64,000 bases of DNA from Ardenticatenaceae bacterium (lineage in GTDB: Bacteria > Chloroflexota > Anaerolineae > Promineifilales > Promineifilaceae), in assembly GCA_020634235.1 (NCBI GenBank), contig JACKCB010000002.1, positions 124,001-188,000 on the forward strand, given 5' to 3'. This document shows positions 9,068-17,932 of this stretch, in pieces; position 1 is the stretch's first letter; the number at the start of each line of letters is the position of its first letter. The position numbers and the translations under genes are program-made. The notes beneath the pieces were generated by a model. It was given only the letters and a program-made list of their open reading frames with translations. It was not told where the DNA came from and made no database searches.

Positions 9068-12000
9068 CTACAACGCCTCCAGCGCCTCGCGGTAAATATC
9101 CAGTGCCTCTTGCAGTTGGCCGTTACGCATGTAAGCATCACCCAGCAAGCGGCGCAGCCCCGGCCGGGAACCCCGGTCCACCTCAGCCGTCTCCAACTCA
9201 TGGATCAGGGCCGGCAAATCATCGCCGCTGTCCAGGTGGGCCTGGTAGCGCTGCAGCGCCTGCGGCACGTCACCCGCGCGCAATGCCTGGCGGGCCTCGG
9301 CAAAGGCCGCCGTGGCCGCCGTGGGCGCCATGGCCGCCGGCCTGGCTGCCGGGGCCGGCACATGCGCCGGCTCCGGCCGGGGCGCAGGCACAGGGGCCGC
9401 CGGCCGCTCCATCACCACCTTCTCCTGAGAACGCACTTCATCCTCAGCCGTTAGCCAGCCAGTTACATTCAGCTCGGTCTCTGTCCAGTCAATGACCATG
9501 TCACTGTCTTCGCCCGCCAGTTCCAACGACAACCAGTCCGGCAGCGAGGCCGCGATTTCTTCATCCAGGACAAATTCGTCAGCAGCAGCACCCCCCGGCC
9601 GGGCCGCATCCCTTGCCTGCACCTCAGCCTCCGAAACCATGAACATGCCATAATCTGGTTCCAGCTCCGGCTCTGGTTCGGCCACTTCCGCAGCAGCAAA
9701 TCGGGGCGCGTCAGGCTCCATCGCCGGTATGGCCGCGGCCAGCGTCTCTTCCACCGCCGGCGGGGCTGGCTCGGCCGCGGCTTCGGCGGCGGCTTTGGCC
9801 GCGGCTTCGGCTTCGGCTTTGGCCGCGGCTTCGGCGGCGGCTTTGGCCGCGGCTTCGGCGGCGGCTTTGGCCGCGGCTGCGGCTTCGGCTTTGGCCGCGG
9901 CTTCGGCTTCGGCTTTGGCCGCGGCTTCGGCTTCGGCTTCGGCCGCGGCTGCGGCTGTGGCTTCAGCCGCGGCTTCGGCCGCCACTTCACGGGCCATCCA
10001 GCCCGGCATGGTCACTTCTTCTGGTACCATATCGACTGTGGGCAGTTCATCCAACGAAGCACCCTGTCGAGCGGCCAACTGCTCTAACCAGGCCATCGCC
10101 GCATCAGGATCATCCGGGATTTCGTCCAGGATATCACCAGGTGTGGCCGGCACTCCCGCTTCTATAGTTTCGGGGGCGGCCGGTTCCGGCCGGGCCAGCA
10201 AAGCCGCTTCCGCTTCGGCCTGGGCCGCCACAACATCATGCGGAATCATCGGGGTGGGTGGTTCTTCAACCACCATTGGCCCTTCGGCCAGGTCCGGCTC
10301 CTCCGCCTCACTGGTAGCCGCCGCCGCAAGCTGCTCCACAGCCAGCATCTCCAACCAGGCCAGCGCCTCATCGGGGTCCTCCGGAACATCGTCCGCCAAC
10401 CCGGCCGGGGTCAGAACCTCGTCGGGCAGCGCATCCACGGTGGGCAGCTCCTCCAACGGCGCACCCTGGCGGGCCGCTAACTGCTCCAGCCAGGCCATCG
10501 CCTCGTCCAAATCATCGGGCACATCGTCCACTGCCTGGTCAGGGCCAGCTTCTTCAGCGGCCAGCAGGTCGTCCACCGCGGCTACCATGGCCACTTCTTC
10601 GGCCACTTCCTCAGCCGGCGCTTCTTCGCTCTCCGGCTCATCCAGAAATGCCGCCGCGCCCACCGGCCGTTCGCTAACCGTGGGCAATTCATCCAGCGGC
10701 GCACCCTGGCGGGCCGCTAACTGCTCCAGCCAGGCCATCGCCTCGTCCAAATCTTCGGGCGCATCGTCATAGCCAACCGGCGTCAAATCAATCGCTTCGG
10801 CAGTGTAATGCAGTTCGTCGGGCAGCGTTTCAGTCAATTCTTCTCGCAGGTCTGGGCCGGCGACCTCGGCCGCACTCTCCCCGGCCGGTTCCGACAGGCC
10901 CACTTCGGCGGCCATAGCCGCTTCGAGCATACCGGGCTGGCTATCTGGCGCTTCCGGCTCAATAGAGAGCTGCTCCAGCCAGGCCATTGCCTCGTCCAGG
11001 TCCTCGGGCACTTCATCGACGCTCGCACCCAGCAGATCGGCCGCTTCGGTTGTGTATAGAGCTTCGTCGGGCAGCGGTTCGGCCTCTAGCGTGTCCAGCC
11101 AATCCAGCCCGGCTGCGCCAGCCTCCGCCGACTCACCTTCGGCCTGGGCGGCCAGGTCGTCCAACCAGGCCATGGCCTGCTCAACATCGTCGGGCATCTG
11201 GTCGGTCGTGAATTCATCCTCCGGCCGGGTATCGGCCAGGTCCGCGGCCCACTCCGTCACCGGCAGCTCGATGTCGGGCACGGTTGCGGCTGCATCTCCC
11301 ATGTCAACCGGCGGAATCTCCAGGCCAGGATCGGTGGTCAGCGCATCTAGCCAGTCTAGCTTATCCTCGGCCGGCGGCTCCTCTGCTTTGTCCCAGCTCA
11401 GGGTAAGGGGCTCTTCGATAGCCGGGCCACCACCGGCGGCAATCTGGTCCAGCCAACCCAGGTCGTCACTACTCCCGGCCGGGAGCAGGCTATCTTCCTC
11501 TGGCAGGGCAACTGTCTCGCGCAGCCAGTCCGGAATCTCGGCCGGTTCCAGTGCGGAAGCCCCGGCCGGGGGTGAGGTCTCAGCCATCTCATTCAGCCAA
11601 TCGGGATAAACGTCATCCGTCGTCACTGGTGATTCCGCATCAAACAGCGAGGGCAGCTCCTCTAATGGGGCACCCTGGGCGGCTGCCAACTCCTCCAGCC
11701 AGGCCAAAGCAGCATCGAGATCTTCCGGAACAGCTGCTGCATCTTCCGGTTCCTCGTCTGGTTTTCTTTTCTGCTCCTCGTTTCCACTCATTGAGGAATC
11801 CTCCAGGTCAAACATATCCGCGGCACTTAAGGCCATCGCTTCATCTACGACTGGCTCCACTTCACTCTCATCCCCCAGGGCCGACGCAACCACGGCGGCA
11901 CCGGCCACGCCGGCCGCAGCCATCGCCACCGGCCGGGTGTCATCTTCTTCGGGCACGGCTGGCTCTTCTGGTTCATCGTCATCCGCGGCGAAGGCGGCTG

Positions 12001-13732
12001 CCAGGCCAGCAGCGGCCAGGCCGGCCACCCCGGCCAAGACGCCAGCGCCCTCTCCCTGATCGGCGTCATCGGGCGGCTCGGGCCGGGCCGGGGCCAGGGA
12101 TTGGGCCGCAAACTGTGGCGCAGTTTCGGGAGCGCTTGCCGGCTCGTCGCCGGCGAAGGCCAGCCAGCCGGGTAGTTCTTCCCCGGCCGGGGCATCTGCC
12201 ACCACCGCCTCATCCACAACGCCCAGCCAGTCGGGCAGTTCCTCCCCGGCCGGGGCGTTCTCAGCCGCCGCCGTCTCATCCATGAAGGCCAGCCAATCGG
12301 GCAAAGGCTCGTCCACACTCAGCGCCGGCTCACCGGCCGGGGGTGCGGCCGCTGCCTCATCCGCTTCCAGCCAGGCCTTCCAATCCGCTTCCTCGGTAGC
12401 AGCATCGATCGCCTCACCTGTTCCGGCAAGCCGATCTTCATCCTCGCCTGGCTCCAGGTCATCGTCATCAAACGGCGACGTCAGGTTCAGCAGCCAGGCG
12501 GGCATATTCGTCGGGTCGCTAATAACAATGTCTTCATCCTGGCCAAGCGCCGGGTCGAAGGCCAGCACTGCTTCGGCCAGCTCTTCAGAAGCGGCCCAAC
12601 CATCGTCAGTCAGGCCAATTTCGTCACCGGTGGCCAGCAGGGCAGCCAGGTCCTCGTCAAAGACGCCATCCAGCTCTTTGTATTCGTCCTCTGGCTGATC
12701 GGGGCGCTCCGCTGCGGCGCTGCGTGCTTCGGTGGCTTCGGCCGCCGCAAACCAGTCGGCCAGCTCCTCTTCCTGCATCACCGCCACCCGCACCTCGTCA
12801 TTCTGTTCCATGGCCAGCAACCAGTCGGGCACCTGTTCGGCCAGTTCGGCATCATCGGGTGCACCAGTTTGGGCCGCGCCCAGGCCCAGTTCGGCCACCC
12901 AACCGGCGGTATCGGCAATATCAGCGGCAAAGATGGCTTCATCGTCCATCATCGTAATCATGAGGACGTCGGGCAGGGACTTGGCGCCCGGCAAGCGAAA
13001 GGCGATCCCGGCCGGGTCGTTGGGGTCCAGGCTTTCAAGGTCCAGGAGCAGCATCTCCTGCACCTTTTCCAGGTAATCTTGCGCCTCTTGCAAGCGCCCC
13101 GTTAGCAGCCACACTTCAGCCAGAATGGCATTGGCCTTAATCGAATCCGGCAGCACATCCAGCAGTTGCAGGCAGACATCGACGGCATCCACGCGCTGTT
13201 CATCGCGCCAAAGGGCTTCGGCCAGCAGCACCTGCAAATCCACCCGCTTTGCGTCCCGTTCCCGCGCCTGGCGCAGCTCGGCCACCGCTTGCTGGTAGAG
13301 GCCACCCTTCACATACAGGCGGGCCAGGGCTTCACGGGTTAGCATGAGGCGGGCCGGGCGCTGGCCATCGCGCCGCCCATACAGGTCCCGCAGCTCTTGC
13401 TGGATGACGTTGTTGTAGGGGTCCATCTCGAAGGCGCGTTCCATATGCCAGCGCGCAATGGGCATTCGCCCCTGCTCTTTGTAGACAATGGCCATGCCAA
13501 TATGGGCAATGAAATCTTCGGGGTCAGCACTGAGGACGCGCTGGAAGACATCGGCCGCGTCCATAAAGTCGCCCCGCTCCAGCAGCGCTTTGCCCAGCAG
13601 GCGGTAGGTAGCCACGTGGCGGGGGTGTTGGGAGAGGATATGGCGGCAGTGGGCAATCACCTCCAGGAGGCGGTTCTCTTGAAACAGCGCTTCGATTTGT
13701 TCGTGATAGCGACGTAGTGCGATTTTAGCCAC
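9068..13732 (-). CDS. Giant TPR protein with acidic PDWL / AMAWLEQL repeats and Ala-rich helix
   Basis: 1554 aa from GTG 13732 (GAGG just upstream, start VAKIALRRYHEQIEAL); an alternative start at 13810 would add 26 residues that look non-coding. Residues 1-250 are TPR helices ('VATYRLLGKALLERGDFMDAADVFQRVL'). The centre is strongly acidic with about seven copies of a module like 'DEAMAWLEQLAARQGAPLEEL' and about nine short 'PDWL' motifs. About residues 1250-1320 are an alanine/glutamate/lysine helix resembling the TolA stalk. The C-terminus returns to TPR ('GDAYMRNGQLQEALDIYREALEAL'). No signal peptide, no enzyme domain. Probably a cytoplasmic scaffold; its partners are unknown. Confidence 0.85.
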   Translation of the reverse strand: MAKIALRRYHEQIEALFQENRLLEVIAHCRHILSQHPRHVATYRLLGKALLERGDFMDAADVFQRVLSADPEDFIAHIGMAIVYKEQGRMPIARWHMERAFEMDPYNNVIQQELRDLYGRRDGQRPARLMLTREALARLYVKGGLYQQAVAELRQARERDAKRVDLQVLLAEALWRDEQRVDAVDVCLQLLDVLPDSIKANAILAEVWLLTGRLQEAQDYLEKVQEMLLLDLESLDPNDPAGIAFRLPGAKSLPDVLMITMMDDEAIFAADIADTAGWVAELGLGAAQTGAPDDAELAEQVPDWLLAMEQNDEVRVAVMQEEELADWFAAAEATEARSAAAERPDQPEDEYKELDGVFDEDLAALLATGDEIGLTDDGWAASEELAEAVLAFDPALGQDEDIVISDPTNMPAWLLNLTSPFDDDDLEPGEDEDRLAGTGEAIDAATEEADWKAWLEADEAAAAPPAGEPALSVDEPLPDWLAFMDETAAAENAPAGEELPDWLGVVDEAVVADAPAGEELPGWLAFAGDEPASAPETAPQFAAQSLAPARPEPPDDADQGEGAGVLAGVAGLAAAGLAAAFAADDDEPEEPAVPEEDDTRPVAMAAAGVAGAAVVASALGDESEVEPVVDEAMALSAADMFDLEDSSMSGNEEQKRKPDEEPEDAAAVPEDLDAALAWLEELAAAQGAPLEELPSLFDAESPVTTDDVYPDWLNEMAETSPPAGASALEPAEIPDWLRETVALPEEDSLLPAGSSDDLGWLDQIAAGGGPAIEEPLTLSWDKAEEPPAEDKLDWLDALTTDPGLEIPPVDMGDAAATVPDIELPVTEWAADLADTRPEDEFTTDQMPDDVEQAMAWLDDLAAQAEGESAEAGAAGLDWLDTLEAEPLPDEALYTTEAADLLGASVDEVPEDLDEAMAWLEQLSIEPEAPDSQPGMLEAAMAAEVGLSEPAGESAAEVAGPDLREELTETLPDELHYTAEAIDLTPVGYDDAPEDLDEAMAWLEQLAARQGAPLDELPTVSERPVGAAAFLDEPESEEAPAEEVAEEVAMVAAVDDLLAAEEAGPDQAVDDVPDDLDEAMAWLEQLAARQGAPLEELPTVDALPDEVLTPAGLADDVPEDPDEALAWLEMLAVEQLAAAATSEAEEPDLAEGPMVVEEPPTPMIPHDVVAAQAEAEAALLARPEPAAPETIEAGVPATPGDILDEIPDDPDAAMAWLEQLAARQGASLDELPTVDMVPEEVTMPGWMAREVAAEAAAEATAAAAAEAEAEAAAKAEAEAAAKAEAAAAAKAAAEAAAKAAAEAAAKAEAEAAAKAAAEAAAEPAPPAVEETLAAAIPAMEPDAPRFAAAEVAEPEPELEPDYGMFMVSEAEVQARDAARPGGAAADEFVLDEEIAASLPDWLSLELAGEDSDMVIDWTETELNVTGWLTAEDEVRSQEKVVMERPAAPVPAPRPEPAHVPAPAARPAAMAPTAATAAFAEARQALRAGDVPQALQRYQAHLDSGDDLPALIHELETAEVDRGSRPGLRRLLGDAYMRNGQLQEALDIYREALEAL
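9771..9990 (-). repeat. Degenerate tandem repeat encoding an Ala-rich helix
   Basis: Short units built from GGCTTCGGC, GGCTTTGGCC and GCGGCGG alternate for about 220 bp and encode AAAKAEAEAAAKA-type sequence in the giant TPR gene. Pure coding repeat with a 3- to 12-nt substructure; a likely site of length variation. Confidence 0.8.
10457..10753 (-). repeat. Exact 57-bp direct repeat, 240 bp apart
   Basis: Bases 10457-10513 and 10697-10753 are identical, encoding the same part of the 'MAWLEQLAARQGAP' module twice. Identity at synonymous positions shows a recent duplication or gene conversion within the giant TPR gene; other copies of the module have diverged. Confidence 0.8.
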
Positions 13733-13928
13733 GCCAACCCTCGCTGTCGGCCACAACAGCCGCTGCTGCCCGGCCGGGTAACGACTTACAATGCAATTTG
13801 GCGCCCACATCCTGGCAACGATTAGACCACTTCACGCCAAACTGCTTCACTGTTTCGCAGCATCCCAAATTGCCAGTTCAACTGGGCCGCGAGCCACTAG
13901 TTATGCAAAGTATTATGCTCAGAATCAG

Positions 13929-14960
13929 CTATTTACGCAAGTGAAGGGCCGCAAGGCGGTTTAGCAAATTGGTCACGTCCTGCTCTGGCGCAGGCATGGG
14001 GCCCAGGGGGTCCAGGCAGCCTTCCCGGCCGGTGAGGGCATTGAGAAGATTCAGCAAACCGTAATGAAGTGCCTCGCGGTAATACCCCCCTTCCAGCACA
14101 AACAGAATTTTCCCCCCGCAGCAGTCGGCGGCAAGCTGCAGCAGATAGCGAACAATGAAATCGTAGCCGGTGAGGGAAAGCCCGGCGGCGGCCAACGGAT
14201 CACGCCAGTGGGCATCGAACCCCACCGAAACGAGGATAAGCTGGGGTTGGAATTGGACCGCTTTGGGGCGCACCAGCAGTTCGAACGCCTGCCGGTAGCC
14301 GTGGTCTCCCACCCCGGCCGGGAACGGCACATTCAGCGTATACCCCCGCCCAGAACCCAGGCCAAGCTCCTGCGTGTCACCCAGCCCAGGATAAAAGAAG
14401 CGGCTGTACAGGTGCAAAGACACAAACAGCACACAATCATCTTCGTAGAAAACGCGCTGGGTGCCATTGCCATGATGCACATCAAAATCCACAATCAAGA
14501 TGCGTTCCACGCCATAGACTTCCTGAGCATGGCGGGCAGCTATGGCCACATTGTTGAATAAGCAAAAGCCTTCGGCGCGGTCGGCGCTGGCATGGTGCCC
14601 TGGTGGGCGCACCACCGCCAATCCATTGCCTGCCCGGCCGCCCAAGATGGCATTAGTCATGGCCACGCAGCCCCCGGCCGCCAGCAACCCCAATTCATAG
14701 CTCTGGGGTGTGACGTAGGTGTCGGGGTCGATGCGCCCGCCACCCAACCGGGCCAGGGTGCGCACGCGCTGCAGGTGAGCATGGGTATGCACGCGGGTCA
14801 TCTGGGCTGGCGAGGCGGGCTGGGGCTGGATTTGCAGCACCCCTTCCAGGGCCTGGTAATGCGCCAGAAAGGGCAGCAGGCCGGCTACGCGCTCGTAGCC
14901 TTCGGGGTGATGGGCCAGGGTATGCTCCCCGGCCGGGGCAAACAAAAAGGCGGTGGTCAT
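13929..14960 (-). CDS. Histone deacetylase family / acetoin utilisation AcuC-like amidohydrolase
   Basis: 343 aa, the usual length of bacterial class II HDAC-like proteins. Zinc-dependent deacetylase fold: the substrate channel and catalytic histidine pair in 'VRPPGHHASADRAEGFCLFNNVAIAARHA', zinc ligands in 'DFDVHHGNGTQ' and 'SVGFDAHWRDPL', and the Gly-rich end 'LFVLEGGYY'. All catalytic residues are present, so the enzyme should be active. Substrates in bacteria may be acetyl-lysine, acetylpolyamines or other amides; the sequence does not decide. The start is only 8 bp from the stop of the next upstream gene (14969-16060), so the two are probably co-transcribed. Confidence 0.94.
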   Translation of the reverse strand: MTTAFLFAPAGEHTLAHHPEGYERVAGLLPFLAHYQALEGVLQIQPQPASPAQMTRVHTHAHLQRVRTLARLGGGRIDPDTYVTPQSYELGLLAAGGCVAMTNAILGGRAGNGLAVVRPPGHHASADRAEGFCLFNNVAIAARHAQEVYGVERILIVDFDVHHGNGTQRVFYEDDCVLFVSLHLYSRFFYPGLGDTQELGLGSGRGYTLNVPFPAGVGDHGYRQAFELLVRPKAVQFQPQLILVSVGFDAHWRDPLAAAGLSLTGYDFIVRYLLQLAADCCGGKILFVLEGGYYREALHYGLLNLLNALTGREGCLDPLGPMPAPEQDVTNLLNRLAALHLRK

Positions 14961-14968
14961 TGCCAGAG

Positions 14969-16060
14969 CTAGCGCAGCATCCGCCAGATTCCCACAAACA
15001 CAGCCAGCAGCATCACCAGGATCATGACCACCAGCGGCCGCATCGAACTGCTGCTGGGAGCCAACTGCTTGGCTTTATCTTCCTGTGGCTGCACGCTGCT
15101 GGGGACCAGTTTAGGCGTCACTTCCTTTGGCACTATCAACGCCTCCTGACGCAGGCGCTCTTCCTCTTCTTTGGCCTGGCGCTCCTTCACTGCCTCCTCG
15201 TTGAGGCGGTTCAGGCATGCATCAAACTCCGTTTTCAGCCACTCTCGCTCTTTTGGCTCGAGTTCAATCTTCAGCTCCCGCAGGGCAGTCGTAACGCGGC
15301 CAATCAGAGCGTAGCTTTGCGGCTTCGTCCAGTCTATTTCCTTGCCCACTTGCTCGGCGGCCTGGCTAATGATCACCTTGCGCATGGTCTCCACCCGTTC
15401 CGAGCCTTGCTGCTTCTCGGCCTCCTCCCACTGCCTCTGTAGCTCGGCCGCCTCTATATCAGAATAATGCTTTAATGCATTCACCTTGGCCAGCATAAAG
15501 GCCTCGGCCAGATCATCAATAGGCTTACCGACCTGGCCCTGGTCGGCGGCAACCACCGGGCTGCCATCATCAATGTTGTAGAAACGCCGGCCAAAGGGGG
15601 TTGTGGGCCGGTGGTCGGTCACGTGAAACTCTGATGTCCAGCGGTCGCTGATGAAAGCGAAGCCCCGTTTGCCGCTTTCTTTGGGATCATCGCCGTAGAC
15701 GGTCACGTGGAACTTGTCGTTGCCCTGGTGCCATTGCCCGGCCGCGCCAGCGCCAAGGTTCTTCAAATCGCCGCGGACCACCTTGCGCTGGATAGCCCCC
15801 GGAGAGGTGGGGGCGGGTTTGGGGCCGCGGTCATTGGCTGCGCCGTGGCCATTGGCCAGGAGCAAACGCGTGGCAGCCTGGTTGCCCAGCACACGTTGCA
15901 GTTGTAGAAGCTCGCCTGGGCTTAGAGAGTGAGGGTCGCTGCGGGCGCGCTGGATGAGGTTATGGGTGGCTGATTGGGCCACCGGCTGTCCGTGGACGGC
16001 GGTGGGGGGGGTGAGGGTTGTTCCCGGCCGGGACTTCGTCTGTCTTGCTCGTACCACCAT
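14969..16060 (-). CDS. Tail-anchored protein with eCIS-cargo-like LQxxxGNQA motif
   Basis: 363 aa from ATG 16060 (GGAGG 5 nt upstream). An N-terminal disordered part is followed by 'LQRVLGNQAATRLL' (residues 54-67) and 'AIQRKVV' (about 89-95). Such LQRxxGNxA and IQR motifs are typical of proteins encoded with extracellular contractile injection systems, often with DUF4157. A globular middle (about 95-200) has 'KFHVTVYGDDPKESGKRGFAF' and 'RFYNIDDGSPVVAAD'. A charged coiled coil follows (200-305), and one transmembrane helix ends the chain (about 340-360). No injection-system gene is in this window. Enzymatic function not recognised. Confidence 0.75.
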   Translation of the reverse strand: MVVRARQTKSRPGTTLTPPTAVHGQPVAQSATHNLIQRARSDPHSLSPGELLQLQRVLGNQAATRLLLANGHGAANDRGPKPAPTSPGAIQRKVVRGDLKNLGAGAAGQWHQGNDKFHVTVYGDDPKESGKRGFAFISDRWTSEFHVTDHRPTTPFGRRFYNIDDGSPVVAADQGQVGKPIDDLAEAFMLAKVNALKHYSDIEAAELQRQWEEAEKQQGSERVETMRKVIISQAAEQVGKEIDWTKPQSYALIGRVTTALRELKIELEPKEREWLKTEFDACLNRLNEEAVKERQAKEEEERLRQEALIVPKEVTPKLVPSSVQPQEDKAKQLAPSSSSMRPLVVMILVMLLAVFVGIWRMLR

Positions 16061-16178
16061 GTAAACCTCCAACTACCAAAAGGTCGGCCAGGGCGCTGGC
16101 CGGACACCTGTCTGTTTTCGTACAGCTTAGCATAGAAACGAATGACATACAATCTTGAGCAACCCGGATTTGGCCGGG

Positions 16179-17774
16179 CTAACCCGGCGAGCGACGGGCC
16201 ACAAGCTGCGCGTGCAGCGCCCCGGCCGGGGCCAGGTCCGGCTGCCGCGCCAGGGCCTGGGTCACCATAGCCACGGCCTCTGCATCCTGCCCCAGCGCCT
16301 GGTAACAGAGGGCCAGGTTATAAAACGTGGCCGCATCGGGGCCATGCTGCAGCAGCGAGCGTTGTAAAAAAGCCGCCGCCTCGGCATGATACCCCAGGCC
16401 AGACAACACCAGGCCCAGGCAAAACGGCACATCGCTCACCTCGCCCAGGCCCAGATAACCCTGCCACACCTGCTGCACCATTTCGTGCAGCGCCAGGCGC
16501 AGCGGCTCATCCGCCTGGTCCAACTTCTCCAGCAGGGCCGGGAAACAGCCCAGGAATATCTTGTGGTCCCAACCGCTCAACCGCAAATAGGCCAACAGTT
16601 GAGTCAGTTCCAGCGCCGCATAATGCTTCTCTAACCCCTGTTTGAGCACAAAGAAATCGTCTGGCCCGCCCTGGACGATGGCCTGCTGGTAGGCCAGGCG
16701 GGTTTCGGGATACGCCTGCCCGGCCGGGTCCAGCACAAAGGCACACACATCTAGCTGCACCGGGCGCTGCGGCGTACTCAGAAACAGGCCGCCCAGTTGG
16801 CGCACATATTCCCCCAGGGCATGAAAGTTAACAGTCAGCGAGAAGCTGCCATGCACATCATAGCCCGGCTCTTCGCGCAGCAGCAGCTCTTCGGCATGGT
16901 GGTAGCCCTTGTCGCCGGCCAGCAGCAGCAGCCGGCCGCCGCTCAGGCGGGATAGGTTGCGCAGGCAGTGCAGCCCGCCTATGGGGAAGAGCAGGTGGGT
17001 TAGCAGCAGCTCCTGCTGGTAGCCGGCCAGAATCTGGTTGAAGGCGGGGTCGTCGTAGTAGTCGCTGCTGGCCGGTTCCTGGGTGTAGATGCAGGCAATA
17101 TCGGGCAGCAAGGCAGGATCGGTGGGGTCCGCCCCCGGCCGGGGTGTGGTCAGCGTTACCAGGCTCTCAAAAAGCTGGCCATCCTCAATAAAGAACGCAT
17201 CGTGGGTCAGGCCATCGAAGAAGTAGTTGGCCAGCAGCGCCAGCGGGTTGGCCAGCGTTCCCGGGGCAAGGGTTACACCACCGTGCAGCAGCGTCAGCGA
17301 ATCGTTACGCTCGCCATCAAACAAGGCAAAATCCAGCCGGCCGGCGGCTATCCAGGGCTGGAACTGCGGCTGGCTTTGCCAGCCCGCCACCGTGCGCTGG
17401 CTGTAATCGGTCATCACGTAGCAAACCGGCACATCGGAAAAGCTGGAGTGGGCCAGCAAGCCGAAAAACTGCTGCAAGAAATGGTAGGCCAACCGGCCGG
17501 GGCCGGCCCCCAGCTCCACGATGTACAGTGGGGCGTGGCGATTTAGCAGCGGGGCCACGTCGCGCAGCCAGCCCAGGACAAGCTGGGCATAGGCGCGGGC
17601 GATGAACGGGTTGCTGGTAACGTAGTGGGGCACGGTGCCGCTGCGCCAGGCATCCAGCCCGGCCTGGGCAAAATAACGGCGCTGCAACTGCCACAGCAGG
17701 GAGCGGGATAGGCGCTGCCGGTTCTGGAGGATGTGGCCGGTCCCGGCCGGGGATGGTGCGTGCGGTTCGTCCAT
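16179..17774 (-). CDS. SAM-dependent methyltransferase (MidA/NDUFAF7-like) with TPR tail
   Basis: 531 aa. Residues about 60-290 show a class I methyltransferase fold: motif I 'LYIVELGAGPGRLAYHFLQQ', acidic motif 'MTDYSQRTVAGW', then 'LLANYFFDGLTHDAFFI', as in MidA-family enzymes that methylate arginine on complex I subunits or related proteins. From about 420 the protein has TPR-like helices ('AATFYNLALCYQALGQDAEAVAMVTQALARQPDL'). The substrate is unknown; the TPR tail may recruit it. Stands between the LQxxxGNQA gene and the sulfur cluster, all on the minus strand. Confidence 0.82.
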   Translation of the reverse strand: MDEPHAPSPAGTGHILQNRQRLSRSLLWQLQRRYFAQAGLDAWRSGTVPHYVTSNPFIARAYAQLVLGWLRDVAPLLNRHAPLYIVELGAGPGRLAYHFLQQFFGLLAHSSFSDVPVCYVMTDYSQRTVAGWQSQPQFQPWIAAGRLDFALFDGERNDSLTLLHGGVTLAPGTLANPLALLANYFFDGLTHDAFFIEDGQLFESLVTLTTPRPGADPTDPALLPDIACIYTQEPASSDYYDDPAFNQILAGYQQELLLTHLLFPIGGLHCLRNLSRLSGGRLLLLAGDKGYHHAEELLLREEPGYDVHGSFSLTVNFHALGEYVRQLGGLFLSTPQRPVQLDVCAFVLDPAGQAYPETRLAYQQAIVQGGPDDFFVLKQGLEKHYAALELTQLLAYLRLSGWDHKIFLGCFPALLEKLDQADEPLRLALHEMVQQVWQGYLGLGEVSDVPFCLGLVLSGLGYHAEAAAFLQRSLLQHGPDAATFYNLALCYQALGQDAEAVAMVTQALARQPDLAPAGALHAQLVARRSPG

Positions 17775-17839
17775 AACCCCAATTAGACGAGGTTTTGCGA
17801 ATAAATCAAGCCATAGTCAGGCAGGGGTGGTCGGTGGAA

Positions 17840-17850
17840 CCCGGCCGGGG
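17840..17850. repeat. Intergenic copy of the iterated palindrome
   Basis: CCCGGCCGGGG between the methyltransferase start and the cytochrome b stop, in clearly non-coding DNA. One of the copies showing that the motif is not a by-product of protein sequence. Confidence 0.85.
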
Positions 17851-17932
17851 TGGCTCACCCCAGAAAAGCGCAATGCGTACCAGAGGAGGACAACCCGGTA
17901 CGCATTGCTGCTGAAGCGTTTACGCTGAAAGA

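Noticed and set aside
9729..10772. Plus-strand frame rich in Ala/Ser repeats
   Set aside because: Reverse-strand reading of the Ala-rich and acidic repeats of the giant TPR gene; no ribosome site and no domain.
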